Positions 49,491 through 59,237 of a stretch of 59,527 nt of DNA are shown piece by piece (the stretch's first letter is position 1; every line of letters starts with the position of its first letter). The DNA comes from Chloroflexota bacterium (lineage in GTDB: Bacteria; Chloroflexota; UBA11872). Under the pieces are notes generated by a model. The model was given only the letters and a program-made list of their open reading frames with translations, was not told where the DNA came from and made no database searches. The translations under genes and the position numbers were made by a program. The stretch lies in assembly GCA_022825895.1 (NCBI GenBank), contig JAJDVX010000027.1, forward strand, positions 1 through 59,527. Reading direction: 5' to 3'.

Positions 49491-52400
49491 CCGGTCACGC
49501 CTACGCCGAACTGCACGCGCATAGCAACTTTTCGTTTTTGGACGGGGCGTCGCATCCCGAGGAGATGGCGGCGCGAGCGGCCGAGCTGGGGCTGAGGGCG
49601 CTGGCGATCACGGATCACGACGGGGTTTATGGCGCGGTGCGGTTCTCTCACGCGGCGCGGGAGCATGGGCTGCAGCCCATCGTGGGCATGGAAGCCAGCA
49701 TGGCCGGGGGGCATCACCTGACGCTGTTGGCGCGCGACCGGGAGGGCTACGCCAACCTCTGCCGGCTGGCGACCGCGGCGCATCACGACCGGCCCAAGGG
49801 AACGGCGGAACTGGACCTGGACGCCCTGGCGCGGCACACGCGGGGCCTAGTGGGGCTTTCAGGGTGCCTGCAGGGGGCGATTCCGTCCGCGGCGCTGGTT
49901 GGGGACAGTCGTCAAGCCATTGACCTGGCGGGGTCGTACGCCGAGATGTTCGAGGACGGGTGCTTTTTCCTGGAACTCCAGGATCACCGGCGGGAGGCGG
50001 AGCACCTGGCGAATGCGGGATTGCTGGAGGTCGCGCGGCACACAGGGCTACCGCCGGTGGCCACCAACAACGTCCACTACCACGAGCGGGCGCGGGCGCG
50101 ACTGCAGGATGTGCTGGTGTGTATCAAGCACACCGTCACGCTGGAAACGGCGGGACGGCGGTTGCGGCCCAATCACGAGTTCGTGCTGAAGTCCGCCGCG
50201 GAGATGGCAAGGCTGTTCGCCAGCGTTCCGGAGGCGATCAGCAACACCCTGCGGATTGCGGAGATGTGCGCATTCGACCTGAGCCGGAAGCTGGAGTACG
50301 GCTTGCCGAGGTGTCCCACGCCGGAAGGCGAGTCGGAATACGACTACATGGAACGGATGGTCTGGGAGGGCGTGCGTCGGCGGTATCCGGACCCGAACGC
50401 GACGGTTCGACAGCGGGTGGAGCAGGAACTGCGGTACGTCAAGAACCAGGGGTTGGCGGGGTACTTTTTGACCGTGCGCGACCTGGTGGCTTTTTGTCAC
50501 CGCAGCGACATTCTGGTCAATACGCGCGGTTCGGCACCGGGGTCGATCATCTGTTACGTGCTGGAGATTTCGATGGTGGATCCCATGGCGGCCGGGCTGA
50601 TGTTCGAGCGGTTCATGTCGCCGGACCGGGACGAACCGCCGGACATCGACCTGGACATCGAGCACCAGGAACGCGAGCGGGTGATCCAGTACGTGTACCA
50701 GCGCTACGGCCGCCGGCGGGCGGCGATGGTGGCGAACGTGATCTGCTTTCGCGGGCGCTCGGCCATCCGCGACGTTGGCAAGGCGCTGGGACTGCCGCCG
50801 GCCCAGGTGGACCGGTTGGCCCAGCGCCTGCAATGGCATCCCAGCGTGGAGATGCCGGACCCGGATCAGGCCGGCGGCGACGTGCCGCGCGAGATCTCGG
50901 GTCGTGTGGGCCGCGACCTGCTCGAACTCAGCCGGCAGATCGTGGACTTTCCCCGGCACCTGGGGATCCATACCGGAGGGATGATCATCTCGTCGCGCCC
51001 GCTGGACGCCTCGGTGCCGATCGAGCCGGCGACGATGGAGGGTCGCAGCGTGGCGCAGTGGGACAAGGACGACTGCGCGGACGCCGGCCTGCTGAAGATC
51101 GACCTGCTGGGGCTGGGGATGCTGACACTGGTCCAGCGGGCCTTCCGGCTGATTGAGCAGCGGCACGGGCAGCGGCGGGCGCTGGCGGATTTCAAATTCG
51201 ACGACCCCAAGGTGTTCGACGCGATCTGTGCGGCTGACACGATCGGGATGTTCCAGGTCGAGAGCCGCGCGCAGATGCACGTGCTGCCGCAGACGCGGCC
51301 GCGATGCTTCTACGACCTGGTGGTGCAGGTGGCGATCATCCGGCCGGGCCCGATGACGACCAAGATGCACCGGCGCTGGATTCTGCGCCGCCTCGGACTG
51401 GAAGCGGCCGATCCGGTGTGGCCGGGGCTGGCGGGGGTGCTGGAGCGCACGCTGGGGCTTCCGATCTTCCAGGAGCAGTGCCTGCAGATCGCCATGGTGG
51501 CGGCCGGATTTTCGGCAACCAAGGCCGACGCGCTGCGGCGGGCCATGAGCCGCAAGCGTTCCCTGGCGCACATCCAGGCGCTGCAGGACGACTTGATGCG
51601 GGGCATGGCCCGCAATGGCATCCCGGCGGCGACGGCGGAGCAGATCTACGCGCAGATCGAGGGGTATGCGGGCTACGGGTTTCCGGAGGCGCATTCCTGC
51701 GCCTTCGCGCTGCTGGTGTACGTCTCGGCGTGGCTGAAGGTGCACCACCACGCTGAGTTCACCTGCGCGATTCTGAACAGCCAGCCGATGGGGTTTTACA
51801 GCGCGCACACGCTGGTGGGCGACGCGCAGCGACACGGGGTGACGGTTCGTCCCGTGGACATCCAGCGCAGCCGGTATGAGTGCACGATCGAGCGGGACGG
51901 CGCGGTGCGGATGGGGTACCGGTACGTGGAGGGGCTGGGGGAGGCCTACCGCGAGCGGTTGGACGACGAGATTGAGCGCGGGGCGTATGCCTCGCTGGAC
52001 GACTTCTGCCGCCGGACGCGGGCGCCCAGCAACGTCTTGGAAGCGCTGGCCACGGCCGGGGCTTTTGGAAGCCTTGGGTCGAGCCGGCGGGAGGCCCTGT
52101 GGCAGGTGCAGGCCTATGCCCCGGCGGCCCACGGCGGGGAGTTGCCGGGGCTGGCGGCCGGGCTGGAAGAACCGGTGGCGCTGCCGGCGGCGGACGCGCT
52201 GGTGCAGGCGCACATGGACTTCGCCGCCACCGGCCTCTCCACGCGCTGGCGGGGGCTGGAGTTTCTGCGGTCCAAGCTGGCCGAGGCCGGGGTGCTGCGG
52301 GCGGCGGACCTGCCGGCCCTGGCGGCCAGCCGGCCGCAGCCGCAGATCCGTCGGGTATCGATCCAGCCGGCCACGGGCCGTCCGCGTGGACGCTCAGCGG

Positions 52401-52855
52401 TCGAGACGCAGGGTTTCGGTGGAGGGCGGCAGTCCAGCGACCACGCTGCGGGGCGCTATGGGGAGCGCGCTCGCCGGGCGGGCAATCATTACGACGGGCG
52501 GGGCAGCGGTCAGCAGTTCCAGGGGCTGGGCGACAGCGGGGTTCCCGACGCGCTGCGCGAACAGGCCCGTACGGGAATCATGGTGACGGTGGCGGGGATC
52601 GTGATCAACCGGCAGCATCCGCCGACCGCGCGCGGTTACACCTTCTTGTCGCTGGAAGACGAGACCGGGCTGGTGAACGTGATGATTCGGCCGGATGTCT
52701 TCAGCCGCTACCAGCGCGCGATCCTGGATTCGCCGGTGATGATGGTGGACGGCGAACTGCAGGACGAGCACGGGGCGGTGCAGGTGATGGCCGAAACCTG
52801 TAGACCGGTCTCGTCCGACTCCCTGGGCACGCCACGATCCCGTGACTGGCAGTAG
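49487..52855 (+). CDS. dnaE2: Error-prone DNA polymerase III alpha subunit DnaE2
   Basis: 1122 residues from TTG 49487 (overlapping imuB stop; AGGGGG 8 bases upstream). PHP domain AYAELHAHSNFSFLDGASHPEEMAARAAELGLRALAITDHD; C-family polymerase catalytic Asp residues in PPDIDLDIEHQERERVIQYVYQRYGRRRAAMVANVICFRGRSAIRDVGKALG and LLKIDLLGLGMLTL; HhH region EGYAGYGFPEAHSCAFALLVYVSAWLKVHHHAEF; C-terminal OB domain YTFLSLEDETGLVNVMIRPDVFSRYQ. The position with imuA-imuB and the DnaE2-type N-terminus mark it as the translesion enzyme, not the replicative DnaE. A Gly/Arg-rich linker of about 70 residues (near 52.35-52.57 kb) before the OB domain is longer than usual. Confidence 0.93.
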   Translation: MTGHAYAELHAHSNFSFLDGASHPEEMAARAAELGLRALAITDHDGVYGAVRFSHAAREHGLQPIVGMEASMAGGHHLTLLARDREGYANLCRLATAAHHDRPKGTAELDLDALARHTRGLVGLSGCLQGAIPSAALVGDSRQAIDLAGSYAEMFEDGCFFLELQDHRREAEHLANAGLLEVARHTGLPPVATNNVHYHERARARLQDVLVCIKHTVTLETAGRRLRPNHEFVLKSAAEMARLFASVPEAISNTLRIAEMCAFDLSRKLEYGLPRCPTPEGESEYDYMERMVWEGVRRRYPDPNATVRQRVEQELRYVKNQGLAGYFLTVRDLVAFCHRSDILVNTRGSAPGSIICYVLEISMVDPMAAGLMFERFMSPDRDEPPDIDLDIEHQERERVIQYVYQRYGRRRAAMVANVICFRGRSAIRDVGKALGLPPAQVDRLAQRLQWHPSVEMPDPDQAGGDVPREISGRVGRDLLELSRQIVDFPRHLGIHTGGMIISSRPLDASVPIEPATMEGRSVAQWDKDDCADAGLLKIDLLGLGMLTLVQRAFRLIEQRHGQRRALADFKFDDPKVFDAICAADTIGMFQVESRAQMHVLPQTRPRCFYDLVVQVAIIRPGPMTTKMHRRWILRRLGLEAADPVWPGLAGVLERTLGLPIFQEQCLQIAMVAAGFSATKADALRRAMSRKRSLAHIQALQDDLMRGMARNGIPAATAEQIYAQIEGYAGYGFPEAHSCAFALLVYVSAWLKVHHHAEFTCAILNSQPMGFYSAHTLVGDAQRHGVTVRPVDIQRSRYECTIERDGAVRMGYRYVEGLGEAYRERLDDEIERGAYASLDDFCRRTRAPSNVLEALATAGAFGSLGSSRREALWQVQAYAPAAHGGELPGLAAGLEEPVALPAADALVQAHMDFAATGLSTRWRGLEFLRSKLAEAGVLRAADLPALAASRPQPQIRRVSIQPATGRPRGRSAVETQGFGGGRQSSDHAAGRYGERARRAGNHYDGRGSGQQFQGLGDSGVPDALREQARTGIMVTVAGIVINRQHPPTARGYTFLSLEDETGLVNVMIRPDVFSRYQRAILDSPVMMVDGELQDEHGAVQVMAETCRPVSSDSLGTPRSRDWQ

Positions 52856-52871
52856 CCCGGATACGAAAACG

Positions 52872-55800
52872 TCAGGCGTCGATCGTTGCGACCTCGGCCA
52901 GTTCCCACAGGCGCGCCAGCGCGTTGGCTAGCAGCATCTGGCGGGGGGTGCGGCAGTGGACGGCCAGCAGGCCGGGGCTGGCCGCGACTACCGCCAGGCA
53001 CCTGGCGCGGCTGGTGGCGACGTTCAGGCGGTTGAGGCTGTAGAGGAACTCCATCCCGCGCGGGGCGTCGTCGGCCGAACTGGTGGCCATGGAGTAGATC
53101 GATATCGGCGCTTCCTGGCCCTGAAACTTGTCGACCGTGCCGATGCGCAGTCCCTTGAGTTCGGGCCTGGATCCGAGCTCGCGGATCTGCCGGTTATAGG
53201 GCGTGATGATGAGCACATCCTGGTCGGTCAGCGAGTGGGTCGCACCGTCGGCGTCAATCCACGACGGGTTCGAGCGGAGTAGCCGATCGACCTGCTCCGC
53301 GATAGCTTCGGCTTCTTCTTCCGAGTCGCTGATCCGGCGTTGATGCGGTACTGACACGAAGCGAAGGCCGGTTCCTTCGAAGGGAGGCGACCCGGCCAGG
53401 TCCAGGTTCTCGCGTCCCGGATGCGAACGCAGGCTGTCCTCGTAGAAGATTTCGGACGTGAACCTGCAGATGCTGGGGTGCAGACGCCAGGTGCCGTCCA
53501 GGAACAGACCAAACTCCTTAGGCATGACCTGGGCGCCGTCCAGCACGTGCGCCAGTACCGACCGGTCGGCGCCCGGCGGGTGGACACCCTGGAGCGGCTG
53601 GTCGAGTTGCTGCGGGTCGCCGAGCAGCAGCAGGCTCGTGGCGCACGGCGCGGCGGCCAGGGCGTCGGCCAGCGACATCTGCCCGGCCTCGTCAATGCAG
53701 AGGACGTCGACCGAGCTTCCCATCTTGTCGCTCGCCCACAGCCAGCCGGTGCCGCCCACGACATCCAGGAATCCGGCGGCAAGGCTGTCGCAGGCGTCGT
53801 CGGTGCTCTCCAGGTGCTGGAAGCTCTTGGAAGCAGGCTCGTCGTTGGTGCGCTGGCCAATCCTGACGTCAGCACCCCTTGACTCGGCCACCCGTGCGGT
53901 CTTCTCGAGTAGCTCGCCGATGACTTTGTGGCTGTTGGCGGTCACGCCGACGCGCTTCCCGGCCTCGACCAGGTCCACGATCATCTCGGCGCCCACGGTG
54001 CTCTTGCCGGATCCGGGCGGACCCTGGACGGCCAGGTAGCTCTCGTCCAGTTCCTTTACGAGCCGGCGGGCCGCAGCCTGCGCGTCCTCGCCCTCGCCCG
54101 CCAGCGGCGCGTCTTCGGCCTGGCCAACGCGCGGCGGCCGGCGCATCAACAGGTCGCGCGCCGCCTGGTTTGGCCCGTCGGCGTCAATACCGTTGTCGAC
54201 GACCAACCGGGTCAGGTGCTTAAGGCTGCCGGGCTTCGGCCGCGGGTTGACGTAGTTGAACTGGATGAGCGAGGTGGGCTGTGGCGGAGGTCGCGACGAA
54301 CCGAGACGCAGCTCAACTTCGCAGGTTTCGTCGTCAAGACGCACGATCCGGCCGGCATCCTTGCCGTCCTGCGTCCGGACCGAATCGCCAACCGAGAGCT
54401 TGTGGTCCTGTTCCGCAAAGCGGAAGCGATAGAACGTGGATCGGGCGCGCGGGTTGGGGTCGGGCCGCGCGTCAAGGAACGTGAGCCGCCCGAGCACGTC
54501 CGTTTCCTCCGCGCGTTCGTCCTCGGTGAGTTCGTCCTTCAAATGGAAGTAGCGCCACCACACGGCCTTGTGCTCGCGGCGGTGCCAATCGACGAGTTGG
54601 GCCAGCAGCCAGCGTCCGCGCTGGGCCGGATCCTCCAGCGATGACCCGTCCGTCAGATCCTTCGGCAGGTCTTCGGTCAGCCGGTCCACGAGCTCCTTTA
54701 TTTCAAGCTGCTCTTCCGAGTCCACCGTTTCCTCGGGTTCCACAACCGTTGGGCGCGGCGGCGCTTCGGCGCCAACCTCGTTCACCAGCGCCGCCCGCTG
54801 CTGCTCCAGCCACTCGCGCAGGTAGAACGTGGAAACGCAGTCGTCGCGGTTGTAGGCCTTGATCTGGTCCAGCAGGGCGTCCCGGTCGGTGTCGGGCTCG
54901 GGCTCCAGCCAGTGCTCGAACTCCACGATGCTCTCGCCGGCGTCGCGCAGGTCGATTTCGCGCTTGAAGTTGTACAGGGGCTCCAGCCGCTTGATGGAGT
55001 AGCTCTCCACCGAGGCCCGGATGCCCTGACGCACCACGCGGTACAGATCCACGAATACCTGCCCGCGCAGCAGCTGGTCCACCTCGGTCTCGCGCGTGGC
55101 GTAGCGCCCCGCCAGCCGCTTCATCGCACCCGTCTCGTAGGGCGCGTAGTGGTAGACGTGCATTCCCGGATATGCCGTCCAGCGGTCCATGATGAGGTCG
55201 ATGCAGTCTTCGAAGGCTTGGCGCTCGGCCGCCGTCGACACGTTGCCGTCCTCGATCGACCAGAAGGCGTGGAACAGCGGTTCGCCTGCCGCGTCGGTCT
55301 GTCCCGGCTCGATGGCCCCAAAGAGGTAGTCGATCCCGTCGACCTCGTCCGAGCCGTAGAACGGGTCGCCCTCCAGGTCCAGGAACAGGTCGCCCGGCGA
55401 AGGTTCCGGCAGCGCCCAGAGACCTCGGTCCGGCACCAGCGCCTTGTCGCGGTCGCGCTCGGGCGGAATGCGCTCCGAAATCACCCGACCCTCGCCGCGC
55501 ACCTGGATGGCCGCCTGCTTCTGCACCCGCGCCAGGGCCTCGGGGCTGACGCCCTCCACCCGTTCCGGCAGCGGCGGTGACGGGCTGGCCAGTCCGCGGC
55601 GCGTGGTGATATCGATGTCGTGCAGCGCGCGACGCTGTCGCGTGGACAGGCCGGCCACCAGCGCCAGGTCGTCCTCCCGACGCCATTGGGCGCGGCACTC
55701 CAGCGTCCAGCTACAGAAGTCGCAGTGCCCGACCGGCTCCGGCTTCGTGGGGACCGGATAGACCTCGTCCGGGCTGTCCAGCAACGCCTCGAACTCCCTG

Positions 55801-56399
55801 GCCACCAGCCGGTAGTACGCCGCGTAGTCGGCCACCCGCAGGCTGACCGTCTCGCGCTGGACGCCGCCCAACACCAGGTGCATTTTTTCCGGCAATCGTC
55901 CCTGCATCGCGCCCAGCAGATCGGAGTACATGCATATCTGGAGCACGGCGGGGGCCGAGGGCTTGCGGGCCAGCTTGGTGTCCACGACTTCGTAGCTCCA
56001 CGGCCCCAGGTCGCTGGGGGTCTCGACTCGCTGGAGGAAGTCCGCGTACCCGAGCCGCCGCTCGTCCAGCAATACGGCCTGGTAGATCACCTCCGCGCCT
56101 CGTCGCATGGCCTGCAGGGTGGCCGCGTGTTCCGACCTGATCTGGCGGGCTGGGGACACGGTGTCGGGCGGCCGTATTTCGGCGATTGCTCGACCCTGGG
56201 CGCGCAACTCTTCCAGGTAGCGCGCCTCGTACTCCTGGCCGCGCCGAGCCATGCGGTCCAGCACGGGGTCGTCGCGGACCGGTCGTCTGACCTCGGGTAC
56301 CAGCGTGGCCGCGCGCTCAAGGTTCGCCAGGTGCCGGCATTCCAGGAATCCCACCAGGTCCGTCGCCGAGTAGGCGAGGCGCTGATCGATCAGCTGCAT
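52872..56399 (-). CDS. TM0106-family RecB-like nuclease / superfamily 1 helicase (Dna2-like)
   Basis: 1175 residues. The N-terminal PD-(D/E)XK nuclease of Cas4/RecB type carries a Cys near residue 22 (FLECRHL) and three Cys at HCDFCSWTLEC, the arrangement of an iron-sulfur-stabilised nuclease, with the E-V-V-D-T-K motif. Residues about 345-530 form an RNase H-like exonuclease domain (FLDLEGDPFYG ... HYAPYETGAMKRLAGRYA ... YNRDDCVSTFYL). The C-terminal 400 residues are an SF1 helicase: VQGPPGSGKSTVGA (Walker A), DVLCIDEAGQMSLADAL (DEAG, Walker B), LLGDPQQLDQPL, ITPYNRQIREL, GTVDKFQGQEAPISIYSMATSS, LNVATSRARCLAVV. Likely DNA end processing in repair. It converges on dnaE2 with 16 bp between. 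Confidence 0.9.
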   Translation of the reverse strand: MQLIDQRLAYSATDLVGFLECRHLANLERAATLVPEVRRPVRDDPVLDRMARRGQEYEARYLEELRAQGRAIAEIRPPDTVSPARQIRSEHAATLQAMRRGAEVIYQAVLLDERRLGYADFLQRVETPSDLGPWSYEVVDTKLARKPSAPAVLQICMYSDLLGAMQGRLPEKMHLVLGGVQRETVSLRVADYAAYYRLVAREFEALLDSPDEVYPVPTKPEPVGHCDFCSWTLECRAQWRREDDLALVAGLSTRQRRALHDIDITTRRGLASPSPPLPERVEGVSPEALARVQKQAAIQVRGEGRVISERIPPERDRDKALVPDRGLWALPEPSPGDLFLDLEGDPFYGSDEVDGIDYLFGAIEPGQTDAAGEPLFHAFWSIEDGNVSTAAERQAFEDCIDLIMDRWTAYPGMHVYHYAPYETGAMKRLAGRYATRETEVDQLLRGQVFVDLYRVVRQGIRASVESYSIKRLEPLYNFKREIDLRDAGESIVEFEHWLEPEPDTDRDALLDQIKAYNRDDCVSTFYLREWLEQQRAALVNEVGAEAPPRPTVVEPEETVDSEEQLEIKELVDRLTEDLPKDLTDGSSLEDPAQRGRWLLAQLVDWHRREHKAVWWRYFHLKDELTEDERAEETDVLGRLTFLDARPDPNPRARSTFYRFRFAEQDHKLSVGDSVRTQDGKDAGRIVRLDDETCEVELRLGSSRPPPQPTSLIQFNYVNPRPKPGSLKHLTRLVVDNGIDADGPNQAARDLLMRRPPRVGQAEDAPLAGEGEDAQAAARRLVKELDESYLAVQGPPGSGKSTVGAEMIVDLVEAGKRVGVTANSHKVIGELLEKTARVAESRGADVRIGQRTNDEPASKSFQHLESTDDACDSLAAGFLDVVGGTGWLWASDKMGSSVDVLCIDEAGQMSLADALAAAPCATSLLLLGDPQQLDQPLQGVHPPGADRSVLAHVLDGAQVMPKEFGLFLDGTWRLHPSICRFTSEIFYEDSLRSHPGRENLDLAGSPPFEGTGLRFVSVPHQRRISDSEEEAEAIAEQVDRLLRSNPSWIDADGATHSLTDQDVLIITPYNRQIRELGSRPELKGLRIGTVDKFQGQEAPISIYSMATSSADDAPRGMEFLYSLNRLNVATSRARCLAVVAASPGLLAVHCRTPRQMLLANALARLWELAEVATIDA

Positions 56400-56527
56400 C
56401 GCAAAGTCATCCGCCCGTCCGCCACGGCCGGCGACGCTCGCCCGGCCCCAGGCTTATGCAATCGGCGCAGACGCGCCGCGGGCATGCTACGTGAGTCGCA
56501 CCTCGATAGGCCGCCGCCCTCGGCCGT
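56400..56527. other. Intergenic
   Basis: 128 bp upstream of the nuclease-helicase gene and downstream of the AbrB gene. No terminator or clear promoter was seen. Confidence 0.4.
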
Positions 56528-56761
56528 CTAGTCTCCTAGCGCTGCCTCGCCAATGGCCCGCTCCATGTCGTTGAGCGACACCGGCGGCCCGTTGTGCTCC
56601 AGCACGCCGTACAGCCGCTGGATGGGCTTCACAGCGCGGATTCGAACCTCGCCGTCCAAGATCACGTAGCGCAGCCGGTCCCCTGGCTGGACTGCCAGCG
56701 CCTCGCGGACCGCTTTTGGCAGTGTTGTCCGCCCGTCCGCTCCCAGCTTCGATTCAATCAC
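56528..56761 (-). CDS. AbrB/MazE-type (SpoVT-AbrB) DNA-binding protein, orphan antitoxin
   Basis: 77 residues from GTG 56761, with GAGGAG about 7 bases upstream. The swapped-hairpin AbrB fold is clear: IESKLGADGRTTLPKAVREALAVQPGDRLRYVILDGEVRIRAVKP (residues 2-46), followed by a short C-terminal region (NGPPVSLNDMERAIGEAALGD) typical of antitoxins that bind PIN or MazF toxins. No toxin gene follows; the next gene downstream is the nuclease-helicase. A stand-alone regulator is the alternative. Confidence 0.85.
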   Translation of the reverse strand: MIESKLGADGRTTLPKAVREALAVQPGDRLRYVILDGEVRIRAVKPIQRLYGVLEHNGPPVSLNDMERAIGEAALGD

Positions 56762-56906
56762 CGGGACTCCTCGGTCTCTGGTGCGTGTGTCCTGACAGCA
56801 ATACATAGCACTGCGGAGGCGCAATTCACAGCCGCGCGTCGTTTGGCCGCCTGCTTGAACGCATCGACAGCTACTCTCGCCACATGCCAGCTCACCCTCG
56901 ATTGCA

Positions 56907-58043
56907 TTGAACCAGGCCACAGCTCTGACTTGGCGCCGCCTCCGGATTCCGGGCGGGTCAGTCGCGATTCCCTCGCGCGCCGACCAGCCGGGCGGCGACC
57001 TGGACCAGGAACTGCGGTTGCTGATGCGCGCGCTGGGCCGGCGACCGGAGGAGCCGTTGCTGGAAGTCGCCGCCTGGGACGCCGGCCTATCCATAGCCGC
57101 GGCCGACGCCGGGTGGTCGGACGACGGCATGCTGGTTCCGCTGAACGCAGGCGCTTCCGAGAGCTGCCAGGCCGGGGCTGGCGCCTGGACGGTTCTGCCA
57201 TTGGACGATCTGCTACCGGCGGAGGCCAGCTTCGCCGTGGTCCGCGCTCCGCACTGGCTGGGTCGCGCCGGGGCGGAGTGGGTGGTTCGCGCGGCGGCAA
57301 AGGCCCTGCCGGTGGGTGGTCTGCTGGCCCTGCTGGGCGACCGGGCGCGCGGCGTCGAGTCTCTTCGCCGTCGCCTGCCGCCGATCGTCGGGCCGATCGT
57401 CGACCGTGCCGTCGGCGAGCACCGCCGTTTGTACCTGTTCGAGAAGCAAGTCGACGATCCCCCGCCCCAGCAGTTCGCTTGGACTTCGACCCCGCAGATT
57501 GCCGGTCGCGAGATCACGCTTTGCCAGCACCCCACCCTGTTCTCACCCGCCCGCGTCGATCCCGCCACGGCGCTGCTTGCCGAAAACCTGCCGGACCGGG
57601 ACGGCCGCTGGCTCGACCTGGGCTGCGGCTCGGGCGCGCTGACCGTGGCGTTGGCGCGCCAGGACCGCACGCTGACCGCCGTCGACTGGAGCTACGCCGC
57701 CGTGGCAACCACCCGCCGCACGCTGAAGGCCAATGGACTCGAGGCGGAGGTACGGCTGGCGGACGGCGCGCCGTCCGGCGAGCAGCCCTTTGACGTCATC
57801 CTTTGCTACCCGCCGTTCCACGTGGGACCGCGCGTGGACCACGGGCCCGCCGCTCGACTTATCCGGGCCGCCGGAGCCTGCCTGGCGCCCGACGGCGAGC
57901 TGCGCGTGGTCCTTACCAGCGCCCAGAGCCCGCGCGATCTCCTGCAGCCGAGTTTCCGTGAAATAACGCCTGTCGCCAGCGCCCACGGCGCGCAGGTCTT
58001 TAGTTGCCGGGAGCCGGCTACCAATCGGGGTCGCCGTCGCTGA
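56907..58043 (+). CDS. Class I methyltransferase, RsmC/RlmG-like (methyltransferase small domain)
   Basis: 378 residues from TTG 56907. The N-terminal half is a degenerate methyltransferase-like domain (LLEVAAWDAGLSIAAADAGW; ASFAVVRAPHWLGRAGAEWVVRAAAKALPVGGLLALLG). The C-terminal half is active-looking: GRWLDLGCGSGALTVALARQDRTLTAVDWSYAAVATTRRTLKANGLEAEV and the substrate-base motif DVILCYPPFHVG, in which the usual NPPFH Asn is replaced (CYPPFH). The two-domain layout matches rRNA guanine-N2 methyltransferases RsmC/RlmG; the altered Asn makes specificity doubtful. Confidence 0.82.
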   Translation: MNQATALTWRRLRIPGGSVAIPSRADQPGGDLDQELRLLMRALGRRPEEPLLEVAAWDAGLSIAAADAGWSDDGMLVPLNAGASESCQAGAGAWTVLPLDDLLPAEASFAVVRAPHWLGRAGAEWVVRAAAKALPVGGLLALLGDRARGVESLRRRLPPIVGPIVDRAVGEHRRLYLFEKQVDDPPPQQFAWTSTPQIAGREITLCQHPTLFSPARVDPATALLAENLPDRDGRWLDLGCGSGALTVALARQDRTLTAVDWSYAAVATTRRTLKANGLEAEVRLADGAPSGEQPFDVILCYPPFHVGPRVDHGPAARLIRAAGACLAPDGELRVVLTSAQSPRDLLQPSFREITPVASAHGAQVFSCREPATNRGRRR

Positions 58044-58049
58044 CCGCGG

Positions 58050-59087
58050 TCAGGACCGGAAGTCGAAAACCACCTTTGCGCCCGCCCCGGACTTGGCGGT
58101 CATCACGGCTTCGACGGCGTCGTCCAGGTCGAAGGTGTGGGTGATGATCGGCTCGACATTGAGTTCGGGGATCAAGTCCAGGGCCCGCTCGAAGGTGTGC
58201 ACGCGCGTGTTGCTGCCCACGATCTTGCGTTCGCGCGCGAAGAAGTCGTAGAGCCGCAGTTTGAACATCTCCGACGGGTTGCCCACGCTGATCACCAGCA
58301 CGGTGCCGGAGTCGCGCACCGTGTCCAGGCACGCCTGAAAGGCCGGTCCGGCGCCCGCCGCCTCGATGGCGATGTCCGCGCCAAAGCCATCGGTGAGGCT
58401 GCGAGCGGCCTCTACCGTGTCGTCCACCGTCGGGTCCAGCACCAGGTCCGCGCCCAGCGTGGCCGCCAGCCTGCGGCGAGTCTCGCCCGGTTCGCTCACG
58501 ATCGTCTGCCCGGCGCCCTGGTGCTTGGCGACCTGCAGCGCCAGCAGCCCGATCGGGCCCGCGCCCGCGACGAACACCGTGTCGCCGGGAGTCACCGTTA
58601 CGCGATCAAACCCGCGCACCACGCAAGCCAGCGGCTCGGCCAGGCTGGCCGTGCGCATGTCCGCCCCGGCCGGCATTGGGGTGAGGTGGTGGCGGTTGGC
58701 GATCACCACGTCGGACCACGCGCCCCAGGCCATCGGCATGCGGTTGGAGCAGAAATTCAGCATCCCGCGGTCGCATTCGGGGCAGTCCTCGCAGGAGTTA
58801 TTCGGCTCTACCGCGACCGCGTCGCCGGGTTTGAGGTCGTCGACGCCGGGTCCGACCGCCTGCACCGTGGCGGTGAATTCGTGTCCGGGAATCCACGGAT
58901 CGGAGCGCTCCGGGAACCACGAGTCGAACTGCCAGCCGTCCCAGTAGTGCAGGTCGGTCCCGCAGATGCCGGATACCGCGACCTGCAACACGACCTCGCC
59001 GGCTTCGGGCTCGCGAACTTCGCGGGACTCCAGCCGCAGGTCGCCCGGCCCGTAGAGAACAGCTGCTCGCGTCTGCCTGGACTGCAT
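58050..59087 (-). CDS. Zinc-dependent alcohol dehydrogenase (sorbitol/threonine dehydrogenase-like)
   Basis: 345 residues from ATG 59087. MDR family: catalytic zinc ligands in VSGICGTDLHYWDG and PGHEFTATV, structural zinc cysteines NSCEDCPECDRGMLNFCSN, and the NAD-binding GAGPIGLLALQVAKHQGAG. Final domain HTFDLDDAVEAVMTAKSGAGAKVVFDF is typical of L-threonine 3-dehydrogenase/sorbitol dehydrogenase groups. Substrate unknown. Divergent from recA. Confidence 0.92.
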   Translation of the reverse strand: MQSRQTRAAVLYGPGDLRLESREVREPEAGEVVLQVAVSGICGTDLHYWDGWQFDSWFPERSDPWIPGHEFTATVQAVGPGVDDLKPGDAVAVEPNNSCEDCPECDRGMLNFCSNRMPMAWGAWSDVVIANRHHLTPMPAGADMRTASLAEPLACVVRGFDRVTVTPGDTVFVAGAGPIGLLALQVAKHQGAGQTIVSEPGETRRRLAATLGADLVLDPTVDDTVEAARSLTDGFGADIAIEAAGAGPAFQACLDTVRDSGTVLVISVGNPSEMFKLRLYDFFARERKIVGSNTRVHTFERALDLIPELNVEPIITHTFDLDDAVEAVMTAKSGAGAKVVFDFRS

Positions 59088-59237
59088 AGGCCACCGGTTC
59101 TCCAGACGGTCCCTTGGCACGCTATCCGAGCGAGCGGCCCGCTGCAACATCAGGCAGGCCTGCCGCCCCTTCCGATACCATGAACCGCACGAGCGTGCGC
59201 CGGCCGCCCCGGCGCCAGGGCTGATGGGATCAGGCGC

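Noticed and set aside
50048..52213. Minus-strand 721-codon frame within dnaE2
   Set aside because: Shadow of the plus-strand polymerase gene.
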